Assembly (NCBI GenBank): GCA_947591475.1
Contig: CANQDE010000005.1
Location: 151,698 to 215,697, forward strand
DNA from: an uncultured Alistipes sp.
GTDB lineage: Bacteria > Bacteroidota > Bacteroidia > Bacteroidales > Rikenellaceae
Direction of reading: 5' to 3'
DNA: 64,000 nt
The notes under the pieces are model-generated. The model did not search any database, was not told the origin of the DNA, and saw only the letters and a program-made list of their open reading frames with translations. The translations under genes were made by a program, and so were the position numbers. Below are positions 1-8,010 of this stretch, piece by piece. Numbering within the stretch: the stretch's first letter is position 1; each line of letters begins with the position of its first letter.

Positions 1-67
1 CGATGACCGGATTGTTCGCGGAGAACGGGCCGGTCAGATATTTGAAATTCTTATCGTTCATACTCAT
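1..67 (-). CDS. nqrD: Na+-translocating NADH:quinone reductase subunit D (NqrD), N-terminal fragment
   Basis: Only the first 22 codons lie in the window; the gene continues off the left edge. The peptide begins MSMNDKNFKYLTGPFSANNP, which matches the start of NqrD proteins (a short polar lead, then a 'GPl..NNPv' stretch before the first membrane helix). Its ATG at 67 overlaps the nqrC stop as ATGA, so it is translationally coupled to nqrC. NqrD is an integral membrane subunit that, with NqrE, holds an iron centre in the Na+-NQR complex (family knowledge). The call rests on this short peptide plus its operon position. Confidence 0.85.
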   Translation of the reverse strand, partial: MSMNDKNFKYLTGPFSANNPVI

Positions 68-978
68 TTGTTCGCATCCTTTTCATCGTTAGACACTTCT
101 TCGGCGACGGGAACCGCCTCCCCGACCGTCGTATCGGCGGATTCCGTTACGACTGCGGCCTCCGCTCCTGCCGAAGCATTACGGCGGGCCTCCAGCAACG
201 GCAGATAATGACCGAGACTGGTTTTCAGCATAGCCGTTACGCCGTCCGAAGTCTTCGTGCCGCCCGTAATGGCATCCACCTCGTGTTCGGGGTCTTGCGC
301 CCCGCCCTTGCGGAGCACGATCGACACGAACTGCGCGCCGTCGAAAATCTGCTTTCCGACGAATTTCTGTTGATATTTTTCCGTCGCGATCTCGGCGCCG
401 AGACCCGGCGTCTCGCCTTGATGACCGAACACAGCGCCCGACACCGTATTCATATCTTTCTCCAATGCGACATACCCCCAGATCGGCCCCCAAAGGCCCG
501 TACCGTTGACCGGCAGAACGATTCGACCGTCGGCCGCCTCGAACACGGGATAGGTGGCATCCGCCTCGGCTTTCTTCAAGTCGAAGAGCATCTGCAAAGC
601 CTCGTCCGCCGAAACGGATTCGATTCGCTCGCCCTGCGCATCGACCGCATAAGCCGCAATGTATTCGTCGTAATTCTGTTCAGCCGCACCGAGCGAAGCG
701 AGGATCGCCTCTTTCTTTTCGTTGAGCGTATTGGCCCGCTGCCGACCCTGCAAAGACAGGGCGGTTACGGCCAGCAAGGCAGCCACGATAACGACCATCA
801 CCGTCGCATAAACCACGATGTAAACGTTGCTGTTCTTATCGTGCCACCAACTCTTTTTCTCCGATTTCAACTCCGTGAACTCCGAAGCGGGAGCACCGCA
901 TACGGGGCACTTTTCGGGTGCGGCGGCTCCTTCGTGGAGATAGCCGCAGACGTTGCATCTGAATTTTTTCGTTGCCAT
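64..978 (-). CDS. nqrC: Na+-translocating NADH:quinone reductase subunit C with an N-terminal rubredoxin-like domain
   Basis: NqrC carries a covalent FMN on the periplasmic side of the Na+-NQR complex. With the ATG at 978 (preceded by AGGTGA) the protein has 304 residues; a GTG at 987, directly after the nqrB stop, would add three. Positions here count from the GTG form. Residues 9-40 form a rubredoxin-like zinc ribbon with CxxCG at 11-14 and CPVCG at 27-30. One membrane helix follows at about 54-76, then the FMN-binding domain. DAITGGTKTS (residues 238-247) is the flavinylation motif, with Thr244 as the expected FMN-linked residue. The last 40 residues are Ala/Glu-rich. Ordinary NqrC proteins start just before the membrane helix, so the ribbon is an added cytoplasmic domain. 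The gene sits between nqrB (no gap) and nqrD (4-bp overlap). Confidence 0.95.
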   Translation of the reverse strand: MATKKFRCNVCGYLHEGAAAPEKCPVCGAPASEFTELKSEKKSWWHDKNSNVYIVVYATVMVVIVAALLAVTALSLQGRQRANTLNEKKEAILASLGAAEQNYDEYIAAYAVDAQGERIESVSADEALQMLFDLKKAEADATYPVFEAADGRIVLPVNGTGLWGPIWGYVALEKDMNTVSGAVFGHQGETPGLGAEIATEKYQQKFVGKQIFDGAQFVSIVLRKGGAQDPEHEVDAITGGTKTSDGVTAMLKTSLGHYLPLLEARRNASAGAEAAVVTESADTTVGEAVPVAEEVSNDEKDANK

Positions 979-987
979 AGCGCTCAC

Positions 988-2163
988 CTATTTTGCCGTT
1001 TTGATACGTGTGTTTCTCCGCTTGATGCTGGCCTCGACGACGTAGTGGTCGACCAAAGGCGCCATCGCATTCATGAACAGAATGGCGAGCATCATGCCTT
1101 CGGGATAGGCCGGATTGACGACGCGGGTCAGCACGGCCAACAGACCGATCAAGAAACCGACGATATACTGTCCCGTCGCTGTCTGGGCCGACGTAACAGG
1201 GTCGGTGGCCATAAAGACCGCACCGAACGCGAAACCACCGATAATCAGATGATACCAGCCCGGAATCTGCGCATAGGCCGACGATCCGCAAACATTGAAG
1301 ACCAAAGCCATCGCCAAGCCTCCGACGAATACCGAAATCATCGTCCGCCACGATGCGACGCCCGTAAAGAGCAGGATGGCCGCACCGATCAGAATAGCGA
1401 CCGTCGAGGTCTCGCCGACGCTGCCCGGGATGAAGCCGAGGAAGGCATCCATCGGCGTATAAGGTTTATCAAGAGCACAGCCCAATGTACCGGTCGTTAC
1501 GAGATTTTCGAGCGGCGTCGCACCGGAAAATCCGTCGACCACGCCTTCGCCGGAGGTCAGACCGGCGATCCAGACCTTGGTGCCCGACATCGAGGGCGTG
1601 TAGGCGAGGAACGCGAACACGCGAGCAACCAGCGCGGGATTGAATACATTCATCCCCGTACCGCCGAAGACCTCCTTGCCGAATACGACGGCGAAAGCGG
1701 TCGAAAGGCCGAGAATCCACAACGGAATATCGACCGGCATGATCATCGGAATCAAAAGGCCCGTAACGAGGAATCCCTCGTTGACCTCGTGCCCGCGCAC
1801 CTGCGCGAAGCCGAACTCGATGCCGAGCCCGACGACGTAGGAGACGACGATCATCGGCAGCACCTTGAGGAATCCGAACCAGAACGAGGCCCAGAACGCG
1901 GGCGTCGCCCCCTGCGAAAGGAAGTGCTGATACCCGACGTTGTACATACCGAACAGCAGGGCGGGCATCAATGCGACGACGACCATAATCATCGTCCGTT
2001 TCATGTCGTTGCAGTCGCGGATGTGGGCCCCGCGGCGCGTCGTGGTATTCGGCACGAAGAGGAACGTTTCGAACGCATCGAACGTCGACTCCAAGAAGCC
2101 CAATTTGCCGCCCTTGGCGAACGTGGGCTTGATTTTATCCACCAGATTACGAATCGAACTCAT
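988..2163 (-). CDS. nqrB: Na+-translocating NADH:quinone reductase subunit B
   Basis: The 391-residue multi-spanning membrane protein has the NqrB/RnfD hallmark GFSGATPLE. Thr216 in this motif is the expected site of the covalent FMN that ApbE attaches. NqrB carries FMN and riboflavin and forms part of the quinone and sodium path. The N-terminus (FVPNTTTRRGAHIRDCNDMK) and the internal FNPALVARVFAF segment are typical. It lies 5 bp after nqrA and directly abuts nqrC, so it belongs to the nqrABCD operon. The ATG at 2163 fits the usual NqrB length. Confidence 0.97.
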   Translation of the reverse strand: MSSIRNLVDKIKPTFAKGGKLGFLESTFDAFETFLFVPNTTTRRGAHIRDCNDMKRTMIMVVVALMPALLFGMYNVGYQHFLSQGATPAFWASFWFGFLKVLPMIVVSYVVGLGIEFGFAQVRGHEVNEGFLVTGLLIPMIMPVDIPLWILGLSTAFAVVFGKEVFGGTGMNVFNPALVARVFAFLAYTPSMSGTKVWIAGLTSGEGVVDGFSGATPLENLVTTGTLGCALDKPYTPMDAFLGFIPGSVGETSTVAILIGAAILLFTGVASWRTMISVFVGGLAMALVFNVCGSSAYAQIPGWYHLIIGGFAFGAVFMATDPVTSAQTATGQYIVGFLIGLLAVLTRVVNPAYPEGMMLAILFMNAMAPLVDHYVVEASIKRRNTRIKTAK

Positions 2164-2168
2164 AACGT

Positions 2169-3524
2169 TTAAGCCTCCTTAATCATTAAGTTAATACCGT
2201 CGCGGATGATCTGCTGGATGTCGATTTTCGACGGATCGACGAACTCGCACAGCGCGAAATCCTCCTCGACGACCTCGTAGATGCCGAGATTTTCCATCTT
2301 TTCGATATCGCCGGCCAAGCAGGCCTTCAACAAATACATCGGATAGATGTCCATCGGCAGATAACGTTCGTAAAGTCCCGTTACGACGAACGGACGTTCC
2401 CCGCCATTCATATTGGTGTCCAGCCGATAGGCCTTTTTGGGGCAAAGCCACGAGAAATAGGCCCGCGACACCGAGAACTTGTTGAAACGGGGCATCGCCC
2501 AGCCCAGCAGTTCGTATTTGTCGCCTTCGGGGATGACCGTTACCTGATTGGCATAATAGCCGAGGAATCCATCCATCGCGGTCTTGGTTCCCGTAAGTAC
2601 GTTGCCCGAGATGACGCGCACCGAATCGCCCTCTTTCTGCGGTTTGAGGTTGCCCGCGAGGAACGAATCGACGCGAGCGCCCGCAATCACGCGATAATAC
2701 TGCGGTTTCGAGACCTCGGAACCGTCGACGGCGATGATACGGGTCATGTCGACGCGACCGGTAAGCACCAATCGGCCGATGATAGCCAAATCTTGGATAT
2801 TCACCGTCCACACGACCTCGCCCTTGTTGACGGGATCGATGTGATGAATCTGCACACCGACATTACCTGCGGGATGCTTTCCAGCGAAAGTGTGCAGCTC
2901 GACGCCCTTGAGCTGAGGCATGTTGCCCTCGGCACCGGCACGCATCGAAAGGTGCACCTTGCCGCCGGACAATTTTCTCAACACCTCGATACCAGCTTGC
3001 AGATTGGCCTGTTCATCGCGCAACACATAGTTGTAATCGGGGGCCAACGGGGCTGAATCGAAAGCCGAGACGAAGATGGCTTTCGGCGTATCGGCCGGAT
3101 CGGCGATGATGCCGTAGGGACGCTGCACGAGCATCGGCCACAAACCGGCATGAAGCAACAGTTCGATCAATTCATCGCGCGAAGCCTGCGTCGGATCGAG
3201 CTTAGCGAACTCCTCGTAACTTTGCTGGGCGTCGGGCGCGACCGTAACGGAAAGCACCTTGCGCTTCTCGCCGCGGTTGACGGCAGTTACCGTACCGCTA
3301 ACCGGCGAGGTAAAGAGCACGCGCTCGTTGTACTTGTTGAAGAACAACGGCGTACCGGCTTTCACCTTGTCGCCCGCTTTAACCAGCAGTTTGGGAGTTA
3401 CGCCCTCGAAATCGAGCGGCGAAAGCGCATACTCCGCAGCGATCGGCGCATCCACCGTCGCTGCGCAGGGTTTGCCCTCCAAATTGATGTCGAGACCCTT
3501 GCGTAAAGTAATGATTTTCGACAT
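2169..3524 (-). CDS. nqrA: Na+-translocating NADH:quinone reductase subunit A
   Basis: NqrA is the peripheral, quinone-associated subunit of the sodium-pumping NADH dehydrogenase. The 451-residue protein starts MSKIITLRKGLDINLEGKP, the family's conserved N-terminus, and has the biotinyl/lipoyl-like region with GDKVKAGTPLF and SPVSGTV around residues 50-80. The C-terminal DPSKIDIQQIIRDGINLMIKE matches the family's end. It is the first gene of the operon, with a 5-bp gap to nqrB. Upstream are a TACTTTCG -7-like element (3646-3653) and a 16-bp palindrome (3617-3632) that may be an operator. Confidence 0.96.
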   Translation of the reverse strand: MSKIITLRKGLDINLEGKPCAATVDAPIAAEYALSPLDFEGVTPKLLVKAGDKVKAGTPLFFNKYNERVLFTSPVSGTVTAVNRGEKRKVLSVTVAPDAQQSYEEFAKLDPTQASRDELIELLLHAGLWPMLVQRPYGIIADPADTPKAIFVSAFDSAPLAPDYNYVLRDEQANLQAGIEVLRKLSGGKVHLSMRAGAEGNMPQLKGVELHTFAGKHPAGNVGVQIHHIDPVNKGEVVWTVNIQDLAIIGRLVLTGRVDMTRIIAVDGSEVSKPQYYRVIAGARVDSFLAGNLKPQKEGDSVRVISGNVLTGTKTAMDGFLGYYANQVTVIPEGDKYELLGWAMPRFNKFSVSRAYFSWLCPKKAYRLDTNMNGGERPFVVTGLYERYLPMDIYPMYLLKACLAGDIEKMENLGIYEVVEEDFALCEFVDPSKIDIQQIIRDGINLMIKEA

Positions 3525-3616
3525 GGTATTATTGATTTGCTTAGTAATTCTGTCTATGGCAATTTGCGGAGTAATTCTATAACTATTGGCACCTAAATTT
3601 CTGTCTTCGTCTGGGC

Positions 3617-3632
3617 TGTTAGCGTGCTAACA
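3617..3632 (-). promoter_or_regulatory. Rex-like palindromic operator candidate upstream of nqrA
   Basis: TGTTAGCGTGCTAACA is a perfect inverted repeat with 7-bp arms and a 2-bp centre. It resembles the Rex consensus TGTTAANNNNTTAACA except for G/C at the two inner arm positions. It lies just downstream of the putative nqrA -7 box, where a bound repressor would block transcription. Rex senses NADH/NAD+, which would suit an NADH dehydrogenase operon. The palindrome is seen directly; the Rex assignment is inference. Confidence 0.5.
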
Positions 3633-3645
3633 CTATAATAGCGTG

Positions 3646-3653
3646 CGAAAGTA
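3646..3653 (-). promoter_or_regulatory. Putative nqrA promoter -7 element
   Basis: On the minus strand this reads TACTTTCG, one base from the Bacteroidota -7 consensus TAnnTTTG, about 120 nt before the nqrA ATG. No clear -33 TTTG stands at the right distance. The long leader between it and nqrA holds the Rex-like palindrome. Confidence 0.4.
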
Positions 3654-3822
3654 CGCATTTTTTTCGAGAAAACAGCGAATCGGAACATTATTTTCTAAAT
3701 TTACTTAAAAAATTCTGTTTATCTTTCGCTGCGCCGCTTTTGAAAGCGGCTCCCGATGCGGTGGAGCGTTACGATGCTTATCAAGGCATTCTTCGCTGCC
3801 CTCCGTTCTATCCGCAATGTCA

Positions 3823-3901
3823 GCGGCCCGATGGGCCGCGCGGGACGAAGCCTCCGCCCGCGGAGGCCCGCCCTTGGCGTCCTCCGCAGTCTTCGTCCCG
3901 C
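3823..3901. repeat. GC-rich dispersed intergenic repeat (family B), copy 1, divergent member
   Basis: This intergenic stretch starts with a GCGGCCC/GGGCCGC hairpin and has long outer arms GCGGGACGAAG and CTTCGTCCCGC followed by TTTTT. Its layout (stem at the start, '..AGCCTC..', a central GGAGGC-type stem, '..CCGCAG..CGTCCCGC' at the end) matches the three better conserved copies at 8106, 13707 and 56602. The 594-bp gap from 3525 to 4118 holds the nqr promoter region, this repeat and the promoter-bearing repeat at 3963; no protein gene is supported there. Confidence 0.5.
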
Positions 3902-3962
3902 TTTTTCATTAACTGGCACGAATCGTAACTTTTAATAAAAGATCGGAGGAAGCATTGATGAG

Positions 3963-4111
3963 CGTCGAAAGCAAGATAACGGGCTCCTGCGCTAATAAAA
4001 AATTGCTTCTGCACTCAACTTTTTTATCTTTGGCTTCGCCGAAGATACTCCGTCTCGGCAAAAAATGCAAACAAGTTTTGCTTTTTTGCTCTCAGCTTTT
4101 TCGTATCTTTG
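3963..4111 (+). repeat. Promoter-bearing dispersed repeat (family A), copy 1, upstream of tatD
   Basis: This ~149-bp sequence is homologous to 56741-56877, and its 3' half to the reverse strand of 56339-56418. Shared blocks are CGTCGAAA, ATAACGG, GCGCTAATAAAAA, TATCTTTG, CGAAGATA, CTCGGCAAAAAAT, CAAACAAG and a final TATCTTTG. The first TATCTTTG (4025-4032) is one arm of an imperfect hairpin, TATCTTTGGC-TTC-GCCGAAGATA. The second (4104-4111) ends 7 nt before the tatD ATG. In all three copies the final TATCTTTG points into a gene. Confidence 0.75.
4104..4111 (+). promoter_or_regulatory. tatD operon promoter -7 element (likely leaderless transcript)
   Basis: TATCTTTG is a perfect TAnnTTTG element. 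Its last base is only 7 nt before the tatD ATG at 4119, so transcription would start at or next to the start codon. No TTTG stands exactly 19-21 nt upstream; the nearest are at 15 and 23 nt. Confidence 0.6.
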
Positions 4112-4118
4112 TCAAAAG

Positions 4119-4712
4119 ATGGAACCCTCCCCGACATACGTGAATATCCACACCCATCGGCCGATGGGTCGCGGCATCGAACTCCGCACCGTCGGAATCC
4201 ATCCGTGGGACACCGACCGAATTCCGGTCGCCTCGTTGCTGCCGCTCGATGAAACGGCGCAGGCCATCGGCGAAATCGGGCTCGACTTCGCACAGCCCGT
4301 CCCGAAGGAGGCCCAATATGCCGCTTTCCGCGCTCAATTAGAGCTGGCCCGGCAATACGGACTGCCCGTCGTCCTGCATTGTGTGCGGGCATTCAACGAA
4401 GTGATGCGCGAACTCAAGGCCCGTCCGCCGCGAGCTGCGATTTTCCACGGATTCATCGGTTCGCCCGAACAGGCACGGCAAGCCATCGCCGCAGGCCATT
4501 ACCTTTCGTTCGGCGAGCGGACATTCCGTTCGCCGAAGAGCATCGAAGCGATGCGCATCACCCCGCTGTCGCACCTTTTTTTCGAGACCGACGAAAGCGA
4601 GACGCCCATCAAAGAGATATATGAACAAGCATCGCAACTCCTCGGATTACCGAAAGAGCTGTTAATAAAAAGTACGTTGGAAAATTATAAAAAACTATTC
4701 GAGCCGAAATGA
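4119..4712 (+). CDS. TatD family metal-dependent hydrolase (short form)
   Basis: This 197-residue TatD-type (amidohydrolase superfamily) putative deoxyribonuclease has the family metal ligands: HTH at 11-13, Glu52 in GEIGLDF, His87 in VVLHC, His110 in IFHGF and Asp158 in ETDES. It is shorter than the ~260-residue E. coli TatD, a compact form common in Bacteroidota. The ATG at 4119 is required because the next Met lies after the HTH motif. The 3' end overlaps tcdA as ATGA (4709-4712), so the two are co-translated. The substrate cannot be told from sequence; DNase activity and roles in 3'-end trimming are known for relatives. Confidence 0.88.
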   Translation: MEPSPTYVNIHTHRPMGRGIELRTVGIHPWDTDRIPVASLLPLDETAQAIGEIGLDFAQPVPKEAQYAAFRAQLELARQYGLPVVLHCVRAFNEVMRELKARPPRAAIFHGFIGSPEQARQAIAAGHYLSFGERTFRSPKSIEAMRITPLSHLFFETDESETPIKEIYEQASQLLGLPKELLIKSTLENYKKLFEPK

Positions 4713-5434
4713 TACCCTCGTGGATGGAACGTACGTCGCTGTTGTTGGGCGACGAAAAACTCGAACGTTTGCGGCGGGCGCACGTGTTGGTCGTCGGATT
4801 GGGCGGCGTGGGCGCCTATGCCGCCGAGATGCTCGTGCGGGCGGGTATCGGACGCATGACCATCGCCGATGCCGATGTCGTTTCGCCGTCGAACATCAAC
4901 CGGCAGTTAGTGGCCCTGCACTCGACCATAGGCCGTCCGAAAGCCGAGGTGCTGGCCGAACGGCTGCGGGACATCGCTCCCGAACTGGAGCTGACGGTCG
5001 TCGCCAAATACATCCGCGACGAAGAAACCTATACATTGCTCGACGCTACTCCCTATGATTATGTAATCGACGCCATCGACACGCTGTCGCCGAAACTCGC
5101 CTTGATTGCGGGCGCGCTGGAGCGACAGATGAAGGTCGTCAGTTCGATGGGGGCCGGCGCGAAGACCGACCCGACACAGATGGAAATCGCCGACATCTCG
5201 AAGACCCACCATTGTCCGCTGGCCCACATGCTGCGCAAACGGCTGCACAAAATCGGCATCCGCACGGGGTTCCGGGCGGTCTTTTCGCCGGAACCGATCC
5301 GCGAAGGGGCGATGATCGTCTGCGAAGAGGAGAACAAAAAATCGAATGTCGGAACGATCTCCTATCTGCCGGCCCTTTTCGGCATCGGCTGTGCGTCGGT
5401 CGTCATCCGCGACCTGATCGGAGAAATGAAATGA
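4709..5434 (+). CDS. tcdA: tRNA threonylcarbamoyladenosine dehydratase (TcdA/CsdL)
   Basis: This E1-like, ATP-dependent enzyme cyclises t6A to ct6A at position 37 of tRNAs reading ANN codons. The 241-residue protein has the ThiF/E1 Rossmann motif GLGGVG (30-35), DADVVSPSNINRQ, IDAIDTLSPK and the TcdA-typical SMGAGAKTDP. It overlaps tatD upstream by 4 bp and the 2-hydroxyacid dehydrogenase downstream by 4 bp (ATGA at 5431-5434), giving a compact three-gene operon. The length is near the E. coli protein (268). ThiF and MoeB are less likely, given the SMGAGAK segment and the absence of thiamine or molybdopterin genes nearby. Confidence 0.93.
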   Translation: MIPSWMERTSLLLGDEKLERLRRAHVLVVGLGGVGAYAAEMLVRAGIGRMTIADADVVSPSNINRQLVALHSTIGRPKAEVLAERLRDIAPELELTVVAKYIRDEETYTLLDATPYDYVIDAIDTLSPKLALIAGALERQMKVVSSMGAGAKTDPTQMEIADISKTHHCPLAHMLRKRLHKIGIRTGFRAVFSPEPIREGAMIVCEEENKKSNVGTISYLPALFGIGCASVVIRDLIGEMK

Positions 5435-6390
5435 ACGAAAATCGCGAAACCATGCAACCGAACATCGTCTTTTTGGATCAATACAGCCTCGGAGGGGCCG
5501 ATCTGGCCGCCATCCGAGCATTAGGTGCGTACACGGGCTACGAAACCACGACACGCGAGGAGCTGCTCGACCGCTGCCGCGAAGCCGACATCGCAATCAC
5601 CAACAAAGTGCCGTTCGACCGCGCGACGATGCAGGCACTGCCGCGACTGCGCATGATCTGCGTCGCCGGAACGGGCATGAACCACATTGACCTCGAAGCC
5701 GCCGCCGAATTGGGCATCACGGTAAAGAACGCCGTGGGTTACTCGACCCACGCGGTGGCCGAAACCACCATCGGAGCGGCCATCGCACTGATGCGGCAAA
5801 TCGGCTATTACGACCGTTACGTCAAAACCGAATATGCGGGAGCGGCCCGGCAATTCTATTTCGGCCGAACGACCTATCAACTGTACGGCAAGACGTGGGG
5901 CATCATCGGATTGGGGAACATCGGCCACGCCGTTGGGCGGGTCACCGAAGCGCTCGGCTGCCGCGTGGTCTACACGTCGGTCTCGGGCGTCGCACGCGAA
6001 GAGCCCTACCCCGCCTTGCCGCTCAATGAACTGCTCCGCACGGCGGACATCGTGTCGATCCATGCCCCGCTGACACCGCGCACGCACGGATTGATCGGAG
6101 CCGCCGAATTGGCCCAGATGAAACCATCGGCCCTTTTAATCAACGTCGCCCGCGGCGGCATCGTCGACGAAAAGGCCTTGGCCGAAGCATTGGATGCGGG
6201 ACAGCTCGCCGGAGCAGCGCTCGACGTCTTCGAACACGAGCCGATGGAGGTCGGGAACCCGCTGCTCGCCGTCCGCGAACCCGACCGGCTGGTGCTTTCG
6301 CCGCACAATGCGTGGTCGCCCGTCGAAGCCATCGACGTGCTGATCGACTGCATCATACGGAACATCCGCGAATACATCGAATCGCACTAA
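5431..6390 (+). CDS. D-isomer-specific 2-hydroxyacid dehydrogenase (glycerate dehydrogenase-like)
   Basis: A 319-residue NAD-dependent 2-hydroxyacid dehydrogenase, probably reducing hydroxypyruvate or a related 2-oxoacid. The NAD-binding motif GLGNIGHAVG lies at 150-159. The catalytic triad is visible as Arg241 (INVARGG), Glu270 (DVFEHEP) and His292 (LSPHNAW). The start at 5431 overlaps the tcdA stop; a second ATG at 5452 is possible. The third gene of the tatD-tcdA operon, it ends before a strong hairpin at 6416-6455. The exact substrate cannot be assigned; closest in style are HprA-type glycerate dehydrogenases. Confidence 0.88.
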   Translation: MNENRETMQPNIVFLDQYSLGGADLAAIRALGAYTGYETTTREELLDRCREADIAITNKVPFDRATMQALPRLRMICVAGTGMNHIDLEAAAELGITVKNAVGYSTHAVAETTIGAAIALMRQIGYYDRYVKTEYAGAARQFYFGRTTYQLYGKTWGIIGLGNIGHAVGRVTEALGCRVVYTSVSGVAREEPYPALPLNELLRTADIVSIHAPLTPRTHGLIGAAELAQMKPSALLINVARGGIVDEKALAEALDAGQLAGAALDVFEHEPMEVGNPLLAVREPDRLVLSPHNAWSPVEAIDVLIDCIIRNIREYIESH

Positions 6391-6415
6391 CAGGCCTCAA
6401 CCGTAGCGAGTAAGA

Positions 6416-6455
6416 ATCGCCCCTGCCGCAGAATTTTTCCAACAGCAGGGGCGAT
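6416..6455. terminator. Bidirectional hairpin between convergent operons
   Basis: The arms ATCGCCCCTGC (6416-6426) and GCAGGGGCGAT (6445-6455) pair perfectly over 11 bp. It lies between the plus-strand dehydrogenase and the minus-strand gpmI and probably ends both transcripts. Confidence 0.7.
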
Positions 6456-6477
6456 ACCTTATATATAATAACTATCG

Positions 6478-8010
6478 TTACTTGAACTCCACGAGCGACT
6501 TGCCGGTCATCTCGGCAGGCTGTTCGAGACCCATCAACTTCAGCACCGTAGGCGCGACATCGGCCAAAATGCCGTTGTGCACGGCCTTGACGCGATCCGA
6601 AACCACCACGATGGGCACCGGATTGAGCGAATGCGCCGTGTTGGGCGTACCGTCGGGATTGACCGCATTGTCGGCATTGCCGTGGTCGGCGATCTGCACC
6701 ACTTCGTAGCCGTTGCGCTTGGCTGCTTCGACCACCTTTTCGACGCACTTGTCGACCGCCTTGACCGCCGCGACGATGGCATCGTAAACGCCCGTATGGC
6801 CCACCATATCGCCGTTGGCGAAGTTCAGACAGATGAAATCGAACTTTTGTTCATCGAGTGCGGCGACCAATTTGTCAGCCACCTCGGGAGCCGACATTTC
6901 GGGCTGCAAGTCATAGGTCGCCACCTTCGGCGAAGCGACCAAAATCCGCTCCTCGTTGGCGAATTTCTCTTCGCGGCCGCCGTTCAAGAAGAACGTAACA
7001 TGGGCATATTTCTCCGTCTCGGCGATGCGCAACTGACGCAAACCCTGCTTCGAAACCCATTCGCCGATCGTATCGGGCACGTTCTCCTTGTCGAACAGGA
7101 TATGCAGCCCCGTGAACTTCGCATCGTAGGGCGTCATGCAGCAATAGTAAAGCGGCAAGGTGTGCATGCCTTGTTCGGGCATATCCTCCTGCGTCAGCAC
7201 GACGGTCAGCTCCTTAGCGCGGTCGTTCCGGTAATTGAAGAAAATCACGAGGTCATTCGGCCGAATCAGACCGACCGGCTGACCGGCACCGTCGACGCGG
7301 ACGATCGGTTTGATGAACTCGTCCGTAACGTCGGCATCGTAGGATTTCTGCACCGCTGCGACCATATCCGTCGCCTGCTCGCCGACGCCTTCGACCAACG
7401 CATCGTAGGCGATTTTGATTCGCTCCCAGCGTTTGTCGCGATCCATCGCATAATAACGTCCGACGACCGTGGCGATCATCCCCTTCTTCCCACCGTCAAG
7501 GTGCTCCTCAAGCTGATTAATAAATCCTTTGCCGCTGTGCGGGTCGGTATCGCGACCGTCCATGAAGCAATGCACGTAGGTATGCTCGATCCGGTATTCG
7601 GCCGCGATGTCGCACAATGTCAACAGATGTTCGAGCGACGAATGGACGCCGCCGTCGGAGACCAACCCCATGAAGTGGACGTTCGCCCCCTTCTGCTTGG
7701 CATATTCGAACGCCTTGACGATTTCGGGGTTCTTCAAAATCGAACAATCGCGGCAAGCCCGATTGATCTTCACCAAATCCTGATAAACGACCCGACCGGC
7801 CCCGATATTCAAGTGTCCGACCTCCGAATTGCCCATCTGGCCGTCGGGCAGACCGACGTTTTCGCCATCGGTACGCAATTCGGCATGGGGATAACGGGCC
7901 GTCATCGCCGAAATATAAGCGGGATGGACGGTCGAAATGACATCCGCTTTGTCGTGGTGGCCATTGCCCCACCCGTCGAGAATCATCAAAAGAACTTTTC
8001 GATTATTCAT
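6478..8010 (-). CDS. gpmI: 2,3-bisphosphoglycerate-independent phosphoglycerate mutase
   Basis: This enzyme interconverts 3- and 2-phosphoglycerate using two Mn2+ ions and a phosphoserine intermediate. The ~510-residue alkaline-phosphatase-superfamily protein has the family's ILDGWG near the N-terminus, the nucleophile region [62 protein letters not shown] and IADHGNADN. The ATG at 8010 gives the standard start; a longer in-frame start at 8037 would add nine residues unlike the family. An unrelated, cofactor-dependent mutase (gpmA) is encoded at 50725, so this genome has both types. Confidence 0.96.
   Translation of the reverse strand: MNNRKVLLMILDGWGNGHHDKADVISTVHPAYISAMTARYPHAELRTDGENVGLPDGQMGNSEVGHLNIGAGRVVYQDLVKINRACRDCSILKNPEIVKAFEYAKQKGANVHFMGLVSDGGVHSSLEHLLTLCDIAAEYRIEHTYVHCFMDGRDTDPHSGKGFINQLEEHLDGGKKGMIATVVGRYYAMDRDKRWERIKIAYDALVEGVGEQATDMVAAVQKSYDADVTDEFIKPIVRVDGAGQPVGLIRPNDLVIFFNYRNDRAKELTVVLTQEDMPEQGMHTLPLYYCCMTPYDAKFTGLHILFDKENVPDTIGEWVSKQGLRQLRIAETEKYAHVTFFLNGGREEKFANEERILVASPKVATYDLQPEMSAPEVADKLVAALDEQKFDFICLNFANGDMVGHTGVYDAIVAAVKAVDKCVEKVVEAAKRNGYEVVQIADHGNADNAVNPDGTPNTAHSLNPVPIVVVSDRVKAVHNGILADVAPTVLKLMGLEQPAEMTGKSLVEFK

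Noticed and set aside
208..2172. A long open frame on the plus strand opposite nqrC and nqrB (654 codons)
   Set aside because: It is the antisense shadow of clear nqr genes. Its translation is rich in Arg, His and Asp with no domain pattern. The same holds for the long antisense frames at 8275-10953 (opposite alaS), 6577-8028 (opposite gpmI), 42457-45345 (opposite the RND pump) and 22767-24749 (opposite ileS).
3719..3928. Small open frames on both strands in the nqrA-tatD gap
   Set aside because: They start from a non-ATG codon or lie across the GC-rich hairpin repeat, and the peptides are Arg/Pro-rich without any pattern. A TATCTTTC at 3719-3726 is present but leads to no credible gene.
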